Shown one piece after another: positions 1 to 6,010 of a stretch of 7,964 bases of DNA. Below the pieces are notes generated by a model, which had not been told where the DNA came from, did not search any database, and saw only the letters and a program-made list of their open reading frames with translations. The DNA is taken from positions 515 through 8,478 of the forward strand of contig VAXT01000189.1 in the NCBI GenBank assembly GCA_005883245.1, written 5' to 3'. Position numbers and translations under genes: made by a program. Position 1 is the stretch's first letter. Each line of letters starts with the position of its first letter. This DNA is from Actinomycetota bacterium. Lineage in GTDB: Bacteria > Actinomycetota > Thermoleophilia > Gaiellales > Gaiellaceae.

Positions 1-1397
1 TGAAGCGAGCCGTCGTGATCGGCTCCGGCCCGAACGGGCTCGCGGCAGCGATCACGATGGCGCGGGCCGGTTGGGAGGTGACCGTCCACGAGGCCGCGGA
101 CACGATCGGCGGCGGTGTGCGCTCCGAGGAGCTGACGCTGCCCGGCTTCACGCACGACGTGTGCTCGGCGATCCACCCGCTCGGGCGCGACTCCCCGTTC
201 TTCCGCGACCTCGAGCTCCCTGTCGCCTGGGTCCAGCCCGACGCACCAGCAGCGCATCCGCTCGACGACGGAACCGCCGTGGTTACCGAGCGTTCGCTCC
301 TCGCAACGGCCGAAGGGCTCGCGGAAGATCGCGGTGCCTACCTGCGCGTCTTCGATCGGATCGTCTCGCGCTGGAGCGACTACGAGCCGGTCGTCCTCGG
401 CCCGTTTCTGCCGCGGCCGAATCGCCTCCTGCACGCGGTCGATTTCTCCCTCGCCCGCACCGGGCTCTCGAGCGCACGCGGTCTCGCGAAGCGCTTTCAG
501 TCGGAGCGCGCGCGAGCGCTCCTCGCCGGCCACGCTGCGCACTCCATGCTGCCGCTGGAGACGCGACCGAGCGGGGGAGTCGGCCTGTTCCTGATCGCGA
601 CGGCGCACGTCTTCGGATGGGGGTTCCCGCGGGGAGGCTCGCAGCGCCTCGCGGACGCGCTCGGGGATCGTCTCCAGGAGCTCGGCGGCGAGATTCGCAC
701 CGCGAGCCCGGTCGACGAGCTGCCTCGCGCCGACGTCGTACTTGCAGACATCGTCCCGCAAGAGCTGGTCCGCATCGCCGGTGATCGCCTGCCCGCCCAC
801 TACGCGCGTTCGCTCCACCGGTACCGGCACGGCCCCGGCGTCTTCAAGCTCGACTGGGCTCTCGACGGCCCCATCCCCTGGACGGCGGCCGACTGCAGGC
901 GCGCGGCGACCGTGCACATCGGCGGCAGGTTCGAAGAGATCGCCGAGTCCGAGCGCGCGCCGCGCGAAGGTCGCCACGCGGAACGTCCGTACGTCCTGCT
1001 CACGCAGCCTTCGCTCTTCGACGACTCGCGGGCCCCGGCCGGGAAGCACACGGCGTGGGCCTACTGCCATGTCCCCTTTGGTTCGACGGAGGCCATGACC
1101 GACCGCATCGAGGCGCAGGTCGAGCGCTTCGCGCCGGGCTTCCTCGCACTGGTCCACGCTCGAAGCGCAATGGGGCCCGCGGACCTCGAACAGCACAACC
1201 GGAACCTCGTCGGCGGCGACATCAACGGCGGCACGATGGACCTCCGCCAGCTCTTCTTCCGCCCGGTGCAGAAACTCGTGCCGTACCGGGCCCCGCTCAA
1301 GGGCGTCTACCTCTGCTCGTCCTCGACGCCGCCGGGTGGTGGCGTCCACGGCATGTGCGGATACTCCGCGGCGCTGACGGCGCTGGCAGACAGCTAG
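1..1397 (+). CDS. FAD-dependent oxidoreductase, phytoene dehydrogenase-like (5' end one base outside window)
   Basis: Predicted flavoprotein of the phytoene desaturase/amine-oxidase-like superfamily (COG1233 type); substrate unknown, probably cytosolic. The codon beginning one base before the window reads NTG and is followed by AAG CGA GCC GTC GTG. The natural N-terminus is therefore almost certainly MKRAVVIGSGPNGLAAA, giving 465 aa; the GTG at base 15 would cut into the first beta strand. Visible motifs: the dinucleotide-binding GSGPNG (residues 8-13) with an acidic residue ending strand 2 (E31, in VTVHEA), a mid-protein LLTQPSLFDDSRAP block, a GGDINGGTMDLRQ block, and a C-terminal PPGGGVHGMCGYSAA segment that closes the FAD site in this family. 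Length is normal and no frameshift is seen. It ends 11 bp before the aminotransferase gene, so the two are probably co-transcribed. The family is confident; carotenoid chemistry is not implied, since most members in such genomes are uncharacterised and no carotenoid genes are adjacent. Confidence 0.9.
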   Translation, partial: KRAVVIGSGPNGLAAAITMARAGWEVTVHEAADTIGGGVRSEELTLPGFTHDVCSAIHPLGRDSPFFRDLELPVAWVQPDAPAAHPLDDGTAVVTERSLLATAEGLAEDRGAYLRVFDRIVSRWSDYEPVVLGPFLPRPNRLLHAVDFSLARTGLSSARGLAKRFQSERARALLAGHAAHSMLPLETRPSGGVGLFLIATAHVFGWGFPRGGSQRLADALGDRLQELGGEIRTASPVDELPRADVVLADIVPQELVRIAGDRLPAHYARSLHRYRHGPGVFKLDWALDGPIPWTAADCRRAATVHIGGRFEEIAESERAPREGRHAERPYVLLTQPSLFDDSRAPAGKHTAWAYCHVPFGSTEAMTDRIEAQVERFAPGFLALVHARSAMGPADLEQHNRNLVGGDINGGTMDLRQLFFRPVQKLVPYRAPLKGVYLCSSSTPPGGGVHGMCGYSAALTALADS

Positions 1398-1408
1398 GCT
1401 CGCCGCGC

Positions 1409-2584
1409 ATGAGCACGACCGTCGCCTACGACGTCGACGCGGTTCGCGCGCGGTTCAGCGCGCTCCAGCGTCCGCTGGCCTTCTTCGACGGGCCGGGCGG
1501 GACGCAGTGCCCGGACGCGGTGATCGACGCGATCGCCGGCTACCTCCGCGAGTCGAACGCGAACGTCGGCGCTCCCTACGAGACCTCGCGGCGCACGGAC
1601 GCGCTGATCGCGCACGCGCGTGAACGTGCGGCCGCCTTCCTCGGCTGCAGCGACGAGGAGGTCGCGTTCGGGCCGAGCATGACCGGCCTCAACTTCCTCC
1701 TCTCCCGCGCCTTCGCGCGAACGCTGCGGGCCGGCGACGAGGTGCTCGTGACGAAGCTCGACCACGACGCGAACGTGGCGCCGTGGCTGGAGCTTCAGCT
1801 CGACCTCGGAATCGTCCTGCGCACGGTCGAGCTCACGGACGAGATGGCACTCGACTACGACGACCTGGAGCGGCAGCTCTCCGACCGGACGCGCGTGGTC
1901 GCCTTCCCGGTCGCCGCGAACTCCGTCGGCACGGCAGTCGACGTGCGCCGCGTCGTCGGCCTCGCGCACTCGGCGGGCGCGCTCGCCTGGGCCGATGCCG
2001 TCCACTACGCCCCGCACGGCCCGATCGACGCCGCGGCCTGGGACGTCGACGTGCTGATCTGCTCGCCGTACAAGTTCTACGGTCCGCATCTCGGCGTCGC
2101 GTTCGGGAAGCGCGAACTGCTCGCGAGCTGGCGACCGTACAAGGTGCGGCCGGCGCCGAACGAGCCTGTCGGATCCCGTTTCGAGCTCGGGACGATGCAG
2201 CACGAGCTGCTGGCGGGCTTCGTCGCAGCGGTCGACTACATCGACTCGCTCGGCTGGGACGCGATCACGCGCCACGAGCGCGAGCTGGGAGAGCGGTTCC
2301 TCGCCGGGCTGCCTGCGGGGATCCGGCTGTACGGGTTGCCGACGATGGCCGGCCGCGTGCCGACCTTCTGCTTCGACGTCCTGGGCCTGACGCCGCAGGA
2401 AACCGCGAAGCGCCTCGGCGAGCGCGACATAGCCGTGTGGTGGGGCAACTACTACGCGCTCGAGACGATGAAGCGCCTCGGCGTCGACGTGGAACAAGGC
2501 GCGGTGCGCGCTGGCATCGTCCACTACAACACTGCTAACGAAGTCGACCGGCTGCTAGCGGCCCTCCACGACTTCGAAATCTGA
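1409..2584 (+). CDS. Class V aminotransferase, cysteine desulfurase-like protein (TIGR01976 type)
   Basis: PLP-dependent fold-type I enzyme, 391 aa, of the cysteine-desulfurase-like subfamily whose reaction is not established. The start is ATG at 1409; the reading frame is open further upstream, but family homology begins with YDVDAVRARFSALQ just after this ATG. Visible features: FDGPGGTQ near residue 26, SNANVGAPYETSRRTDAL (49-66), a DHDANVAPW cofactor-stacking segment with H119, ADAVHYAPH with D196 and H199 against the pyridine ring, the Schiff-base lysine K222 in SPYKFYGPHLG, and R367 in RAGIVHYNT for a substrate carboxylate. Where SufS-type desulfurases carry the persulfide cysteine, this protein reads GNYYAL (346-351), so ordinary cysteine desulfurase activity is doubtful. 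No strong Shine-Dalgarno is visible upstream. It follows the FAD oxidoreductase after 11 bp and its last 30 bp overlap the convergent minus-strand gene. Confidence 0.93.
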   Translation: MSTTVAYDVDAVRARFSALQRPLAFFDGPGGTQCPDAVIDAIAGYLRESNANVGAPYETSRRTDALIAHARERAAAFLGCSDEEVAFGPSMTGLNFLLSRAFARTLRAGDEVLVTKLDHDANVAPWLELQLDLGIVLRTVELTDEMALDYDDLERQLSDRTRVVAFPVAANSVGTAVDVRRVVGLAHSAGALAWADAVHYAPHGPIDAAAWDVDVLICSPYKFYGPHLGVAFGKRELLASWRPYKVRPAPNEPVGSRFELGTMQHELLAGFVAAVDYIDSLGWDAITRHERELGERFLAGLPAGIRLYGLPTMAGRVPTFCFDVLGLTPQETAKRLGERDIAVWWGNYYALETMKRLGVDVEQGAVRAGIVHYNTANEVDRLLAALHDFEI

Positions 2585-3466
2585 GCCCTTCACCCGGCCG
2601 AGCGTGTGAAGCTGGTCGTTCGACCACCGCGAGTCGGGCGCGCCCGTGATGTACCAGCTCGACCCGTTGTCGGCGACGATCATCCCGTAGCGCTTGAGCG
2701 CGACGAGCACGATCCGTGCCTGGCGCGGGTAGCCGCTCACGTCGAAGCTCGCCTTCAGGCGCAGGCGCAGCCCCATCGGCGGCAGGCTCGGGTCGTTCGA
2801 GTCGCTCGCGTAGTGCCGAGCCGGGAAGACGTACGCGCGCCGCGTGCGCTGGACGGTGAAGCGGAGCGCGTGGTCGATCACGCCGCGCTTGACCTCGTCG
2901 TAGCGCGCAAGGCCCGGCAAGATCGGCAGCCCGGCCGCATCGGCCGACGTCCAGCCCGCGGGACGCAGCTTGTTCGAGCGCAGGCTCCAGATCGCGCCCG
3001 AGCCCGCAGTCCAGCCGCGGCCCTTCGGGTAAAGGGCGTACAGCTCGTAGAGGCGGCACGAGCGGCGGTCGACGATGATCGCGTGCCTGTCGCCCGTCGA
3101 GGAGCGTCCGCCCTCGATCTTGACGGTGCGCGGGATCGGGTACGGCCCGCGGTCGGACTCGTCGGCGTATTCGAAGGAGACAAGCGTCTTGCGCTGCTTG
3201 CGGCCCACGACCGTGATCGGGATCCCGATCGGCGCGCCCTCCCAGAGCCCTGAGCCGAAGTCCGCGTGCACGCTCCCGTTGGCGCCGATCGAGCGGACGA
3301 TCTCGTCCGAGTTCGCCGCGGCCGGGAGGGAGTCGACCCGCTGGTTCCACGGGTTCGACTTCGGGAAAACCGGGCAGCGCGGCGCGGACGGCATCTTCAA
3401 GGCACTCGCCGTCGAGCCCCCGAGCAGGAGCGTGCCGAGGCACAGGAACAGGACCGCACTCCTCAT
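2555..3466 (-). CDS. Secreted protein of unknown function
   Basis: A 303-aa exported protein. Residues 1-22 form a Sec-type signal peptide: MR, a hydrophobic core VLFLCLGTLLLGG, then STASA with a likely cut after A22. There is no lipobox. The mature part holds NPWNQRVDSLP (39-48), FGSGLWEGAPIGIP (70-83), YADESDRGPYPIP (100-112), a GDRHAIIVDRRSCRLYELY block (125-143), GWTSADAAGLPILPGL (171-186) and a C-terminal RYGMIVADNGSSWYITGAP segment (259-277). Two cysteines (C31, C137) could form a disulfide. From memory, similar secreted proteins are common as hypothetical proteins in soil bacteria; I cannot name a domain or an activity. The start ATG overlaps the stop of the Nudix gene as ATGA, implying translational coupling; no Shine-Dalgarno is seen. 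The stop is TAG, inside the 3' end of the aminotransferase gene. Confidence 0.85.
   Translation of the reverse strand: MRSAVLFLCLGTLLLGGSTASALKMPSAPRCPVFPKSNPWNQRVDSLPAAANSDEIVRSIGANGSVHADFGSGLWEGAPIGIPITVVGRKQRKTLVSFEYADESDRGPYPIPRTVKIEGGRSSTGDRHAIIVDRRSCRLYELYALYPKGRGWTAGSGAIWSLRSNKLRPAGWTSADAAGLPILPGLARYDEVKRGVIDHALRFTVQRTRRAYVFPARHYASDSNDPSLPPMGLRLRLKASFDVSGYPRQARIVLVALKRYGMIVADNGSSWYITGAPDSRWSNDQLHTLGRVKGSDFEVVEGR
3463..3466 (-). promoter_or_regulatory. ATGA stop/start overlap coupling the Nudix and secreted-protein genes
   Basis: On the minus strand the bases ATGA hold both the ATG of the secreted-protein gene and the TGA of the Nudix gene. No Shine-Dalgarno precedes the ATG, so termination-reinitiation is the most likely way the second gene is translated. 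Confidence 0.7.
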
Positions 3467-4260
3467 GGGTCGGTTATCGACGCGCGGAGCCGTTCGGCCA
3501 AGGGGTCGGCATCCCCCCAAAGAGGCGGGCATTCGTCCAGGGGCACCCAGCGACAGACGTAGACGAGCCCGGAGTCCATTCCCGTTCCCGTGACCGCGTG
3601 TTCCCACGAGTCCGGGCCGCCGGGCGCCGCCACGGCGTGGAATGCGTGGCTCTCGTGTGCGCCGGGCCCGAAGAGGTCTTTGAACTCCTTCCCGTCGGCC
3701 AGGGTGCGGACGATCTCGATCTCGTTCACGCCGGTCTCCTCCTCGACCTCGCGGCGGAGCGCCCGCTCGAGGTCCTCGTGAGCGTCGACGCGCCCGGCCG
3801 GAACCTGCGTCGGCACCTCGGGCATGCCCTTGTGGTCGAAGACGAGGAGCTCGCGACCCCGCGTGACATAGCCGACGACCCGCTTGCGTACCAGCGCACC
3901 GACGAAGTCGCCTCGCCGGCCCCAGAGCTCGAGGTTGGCGCCGACGGGCACCCAGCGAAACGCGCGGCCGTCGTGCTCCCACGTCTCCGGAAGCCGCTCC
4001 GTGGGAGTCACCTGCACGTAGTGGCCGGCCGGATCGTGCGCCACGCCGAGCTCGCGGACGAAGAGCACGTCGATGCCGGCTTCCTCCTTCACCTCGCGAA
4101 CGGCGGTCTCCGCGACGGTCTCACCTTCCTCGATCCCACCTCCGGTCACGACCGCCGTGTACTCCGGTAGCCCCGGGACGTCGAAGACGAGCAGCTCGTC
4201 GGCGCCCGTTACGGGATGCTCGCGGGTGACGTACGCAGTGACGGGTGGCCGGGGTCTCAT
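3463..4260 (-). CDS. Tandem double-Nudix domain hydrolase
   Basis: A 265-aa protein with two complete Nudix boxes of the form G-x5-E-x7-REUxEExGU. Box 1 covers residues 41-63 (G41, E47, then REVKEEAGI) and box 2 residues 156-178 (G156, E162, then REVEEETGV). Every metal-binding Glu position is kept in both, so both could hydrolyse nucleoside-diphosphate-linked substrates with Mg2+. The halves look like an internal duplication: each starts with a YVTR strand and an ELLVFD strand and ends with a WEH...RWVP segment followed by LWG. The substrate cannot be read from sequence; a damaged-nucleotide or dinucleotide-polyphosphate role would suit the HIT and HhH-GPD neighbours. The start is ATG at 4260, with no earlier in-frame start and no clear Shine-Dalgarno. 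The 92 bp upstream hold two hairpins, so this gene may have its own promoter. Its stop overlaps the next start. Confidence 0.92.
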   Translation of the reverse strand: MRPRPPVTAYVTREHPVTGADELLVFDVPGLPEYTAVVTGGGIEEGETVAETAVREVKEEAGIDVLFVRELGVAHDPAGHYVQVTPTERLPETWEHDGRAFRWVPVGANLELWGRRGDFVGALVRKRVVGYVTRGRELLVFDHKGMPEVPTQVPAGRVDAHEDLERALRREVEEETGVNEIEIVRTLADGKEFKDLFGPGAHESHAFHAVAAPGGPDSWEHAVTGTGMDSGLVYVCRWVPLDECPPLWGDADPLAERLRASITDP

Positions 4261-4302
4261 GCGGTGTGGTGGATTCGAATGGGTCGACCGGTCATTTCAG
4301 AC

Positions 4303-4327
4303 GGACGGCGAGCGGAGCCCGCCGTCC
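4303..4327 (-). terminator. Candidate hairpin terminator or attenuator between HhH-GPD and Nudix genes
   Basis: GGACGGCG and CGCCGTCC form a perfect 8-bp stem with a 9-base loop, 7 bases from the first hairpin. Read on the minus strand it follows the HhH-GPD gene by about 26 bases and precedes the Nudix start by 42. There is no U-run after it. Two strong stems in tandem in the only sizeable intergenic gap of this strand suggest a transcript boundary, but this is unproven. Confidence 0.4.
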
Positions 4328-4334
4328 TGAAGAC

Positions 4335-4352
4335 GGCGCCGCGAGCGGCGCC
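4335..4352. repeat. GC-rich inverted repeat after the HhH-GPD gene
   Basis: GGCGCCGC and GCGGCGCC form a perfect 8-bp stem around GA (realistically 7 bp with a 4-base loop). It sits immediately after the stop codon of the minus-strand HhH-GPD gene. No U-tract follows on either strand, so it is not a classic intrinsic terminator. It may act as a T-less high-GC terminator or a 3'-end stabiliser. Confidence 0.5.
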
Positions 4353-4910
4353 TCAGCTCTGTTGGGCGCGCATCTTGGCCTTGTGCTCGCGCTTCTTTGA
4401 CTGGTACCAGTCGAGCTTCTCGCGGGAGTCCACGTCGCCGAGCGTCGGGTGCGACGGTGTCAGCCCCTCGGCGGCCTGGACGCCGAACCGCTTGAAGAGC
4501 ACGGCCGAGAACGCCTTGATCTTCATGTCCCCGAACCCTGGGAGGGCGGAGATGCGCTTCTTGAGGTCGGCCGAGTCGGACGCCTCGCGCCAGAGCCTCG
4601 ACGCGTCGCCGCCGTACTCCTCCTCGACGAGCGCTGCGAGGTCTTGCACCCGGGTCGCCATCGCTCCCGGAAAACGGTGCACGGCCGGCTTCGCGCGGAA
4701 CGCGGCCTCTACCTGCGCCGGGTCGAAGTGCGCGATCTCGAGCGTTCCCAGGCGCTCCTTGATCTTGAGCGGCCCCGAGAACGCGGTCTGGACGGGCACC
4801 TGCTGGTCGAGCGCGAACCCGATCAGCAGTGCGAGCGGCTCGGAGGCCAGGAGCTCGTTCGCCTCGTCGCTGTTCGTGAAGTAGAGCGCGTCGGGGGCCG
4901 AGACGGCCAT
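4353..4910 (-). CDS. HhH-GPD family protein, base-excision-repair-like (TIGR03252 type)
   Basis: A 185-aa protein matching the small actinobacterial HhH-GPD family that consists of little beyond the helix-hairpin-helix glycosylase fold. Visible elements: an N-terminal LIGFALDQQVPVQTAFSGP helix region (29-47), FPGAMATRVQDLA (80-92), the DNA-binding hairpin LPGFGDMKIKAF (123-134) and a Lys/Arg-rich C-terminus. An acidic TLGDVD stretch follows the hairpin at about the distance where glycosylases place their catalytic Asp, but the enzymatic activity of the family is unproven. There is no iron-sulfur cluster cysteine motif. The start is ATG at 4910, 9 bp after the stop of the upstream HIT-like gene, with GGGGAG about 12 bases ahead of it inside the end of that gene. 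That spacing points to co-transcription. Two hairpins follow the stop. Confidence 0.87.
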   Translation of the reverse strand: MAVSAPDALYFTNSDEANELLASEPLALLIGFALDQQVPVQTAFSGPLKIKERLGTLEIAHFDPAQVEAAFRAKPAVHRFPGAMATRVQDLAALVEEEYGGDASRLWREASDSADLKKRISALPGFGDMKIKAFSAVLFKRFGVQAAEGLTPSHPTLGDVDSREKLDWYQSKKREHKAKMRAQQS

Positions 4911-4919
4911 GCCCGTAGG

Positions 4920-5486
4920 TTACTCCCCGAGGGCCGCCACGACGGCGTCGACGTCCGCGCGCCAGATCTCCTCGGGCACCGGCGGCAGTATCTCGTCCCA
5001 GACCGCGGCGAAGCTCCCGATCAGCTGCGGGATCCGGGCCGGGCGCACCATGAACCACCAGTGCAGGTGCTCGCCGCCGTCCCCCCAGCGGCAGACGTGG
5101 ACGCGGCCGATGTCACCGATCGACCGAATCGCACGTTCGATTCGCCCGAGCAACACCCCGAGCTCCGCGGCCAGGTCGTCGGGCAGGTCTCCCGGCGCCG
5201 AGAAGTGCTCGCGCGACTCGAGCATGAGGACCAACGGCAGGCCCGTCGGTCCGAGCGCGAGCATTCGCCAGCGCTCGTTCGTCCAGACGTACTCGTCGTC
5301 GGACGCGGCGCAGCGCTCGCAGTCGACCCCGCCCTCGCCGTGGCGCGGTTGCTCTTGCTCGACCGGGGGCCTCAGCGCGCGCGGTGTCATCTCGCCGTCG
5401 AACGGAAACGTGTCCCACTCCGCGACCGGGGGCATGCGGAGCGAGCCCTTGACGCGCGCATACAGCTCTTCGGGTGTCTCGGGCAC
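4920..5486 (-). CDS. HIT-like protein with incomplete histidine triad
   Basis: A 188-aa protein with the layout of a HIT/GalT-superfamily nucleotide-binding protein. It has a zinc-type CxxC (C56, C59), a helix starting near the conserved H94 (SREHF) followed by DLPDDLAAELGVLLGRI, and a GDGGEHLHWWFMVRP strand (135-149) in the place of the triad. The motif reads H140-L-H142-W-W: the first two histidines are present and the third is Trp. The usual HxHxH hydrolase triad is therefore incomplete, and the catalytic nucleophile may be lost. About 50 N-terminal residues rich in Pro and acidic residues precede the CxxC. The start is GTG at 5486: an in-frame stop lies just upstream, and PETPEELYARV reads as a natural N-terminus; ATG at codon 18 is a possible alternative. 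It diverges from the canonical HIT gene with a 20-bp gap and heads the minus-strand run. Function unknown. Confidence 0.82.
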   Translation of the reverse strand: MPETPEELYARVKGSLRMPPVAEWDTFPFDGEMTPRALRPPVEQEQPRHGEGGVDCERCAASDDEYVWTNERWRMLALGPTGLPLVLMLESREHFSAPGDLPDDLAAELGVLLGRIERAIRSIGDIGRVHVCRWGDGGEHLHWWFMVRPARIPQLIGSFAAVWDEILPPVPEEIWRADVDAVVAALGE

Positions 5487-5506
5487 CGGTCCGCGATGCT
5501 ACTCGC
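5487..5506. promoter_or_regulatory. 20-bp divergent start region with candidate overlapping -10 elements
   Basis: Only 20 bp separate the GTG of the minus-strand HIT-like gene from the ATG of the plus-strand HIT gene, and neither has a Shine-Dalgarno sequence. On the minus strand TAGCAT (5501 to 5496) matches the actinobacterial TAnnnT -10 pattern and ends 9 bases before the GTG. On the plus strand the overlapping GATGCT (5495-5500) ends 6 bases before the ATG. Both distances would suit leaderless transcripts. No convincing -35 is seen on either side. The short gap is certain; the promoter reading is inference. Confidence 0.35.
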
Positions 5507-6010
5507 ATGGAGTGGCCCGAGTCGTTCTACGAGCTCCGGCGGGGCGTCGGCTGCCCGATGTGCGCTCAGGGGCGGCCCGAGGAGACCGAGTACGGCGTGC
5601 GGATCTTCGCGGGCGAGGTCTCGGACGCGTATCTCCAGAAGGCGGGAGTGCAGCGCGGCTACACGATCGTGATCTGGCGCGGGCGGCACGTGGCCGAGCC
5701 GACCGAGCTCGATCCCGAGGAAGCGGCCGCGTACTGGCACGAGCTGCTCCGGGTCGGCCGGGCGCTTGAGGAGCGCTTCGAGCCGGTGAAGCTGAACTAC
5801 GAGCTGCTCGGCAACTCGCTGCCGCACCTGCACACGCACGTGATGCCGCGCTACGAGGACGACCCGAAGCCGGGCTGGCCGTTTCCGCATCCCGAGGAGG
5901 AGCCCGCGCCGCATCCGGGAGCCGAGCTGCGTTCGGACGTCGAGGCTCTCCGCGCCCTGCTCGCCTGGAGCAGGGCTGGCCGGCGATCGCGAGCGGGAAG
6001 CACACGCTGA
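5507..6010 (+). CDS. HIT family hydrolase with complete histidine triad, aberrant C-terminal tail
   Basis: Histidine-triad protein, 167 aa as read, of the type that hydrolyses dinucleoside polyphosphates or nucleoside phosphoramidates. A CPMC zinc-type motif (16-19), H61 in RGRHVAEP, an NYELLGN strand (97-103) and the full triad H107-L-H109-T-H111-V-M followed by PRY are visible, so activity is likely. ATG at 5507 is chosen because MEWPESFYELRRG leads straight into family sequence; the earlier in-frame GTG at 5474 would run into the divergent gene. Recognisable HIT sequence ends near DVEALRALL (144-152). The final 15 residues form a basic tail, AWSRAGRRSRAGSTR, and lie on DNA whose third-position GC pattern and homology belong to Lhr in another frame. 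The original stop codon has probably been lost, or an indel lies here. The gene overlaps the readable Lhr frame by about 46 bp. Confidence 0.88.
   Translation: MEWPESFYELRRGVGCPMCAQGRPEETEYGVRIFAGEVSDAYLQKAGVQRGYTIVIWRGRHVAEPTELDPEEAAAYWHELLRVGRALEERFEPVKLNYELLGNSLPHLHTHVMPRYEDDPKPGWPFPHPEEEPAPHPGAELRSDVEALRALLAWSRAGRRSRAGSTR

Noticed and set aside
15..17. GTG at 15 as the start of the FAD oxidoreductase
   Set aside because: It would remove the first residues of the Rossmann beta strand. The codon straddling the window edge (NTG) followed by AAG CGA GCC GTC fits the family N-terminus.
1394..2524. A 376-codon open frame on the minus strand opposite the aminotransferase gene
   Set aside because: It is Arg/Val/Asp-rich with no recognisable motif and mirrors the GC3-rich plus-strand gene, which has full family motifs. 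It is a high-GC shadow frame.
5449..5477. TTGACG as a -35 element for the plus-strand HIT gene
   Set aside because: At the normal 17-bp spacing the -10 position reads GGGTGT, which is not promoter-like, so the TTGACG is probably chance.
5496..5530. DNA-damage promoter (RecA-NDp/PafBC type TTGTCRGTG-N8-TAnnnT) or LexA box at the divergent starts
   Set aside because: The bases upstream of TAGCAT do not match TTGTCRGTG, and no GAAC-N4-GTTC is present.
4449..5672. A 407-codon open frame on the plus strand across the HhH-GPD and HIT-like genes
   Set aside because: Low-complexity Arg/Leu/Glu-rich sequence crossing two well-supported minus-strand genes and their boundary; no motif.
5935..6010. Programmed -1 frameshift producing a HIT-Lhr fusion
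   Set aside because: No slippery heptamer (X XXY YYZ) or A/U-rich run is present at the frame switch. A deletion, indel or assembly join explains it better.
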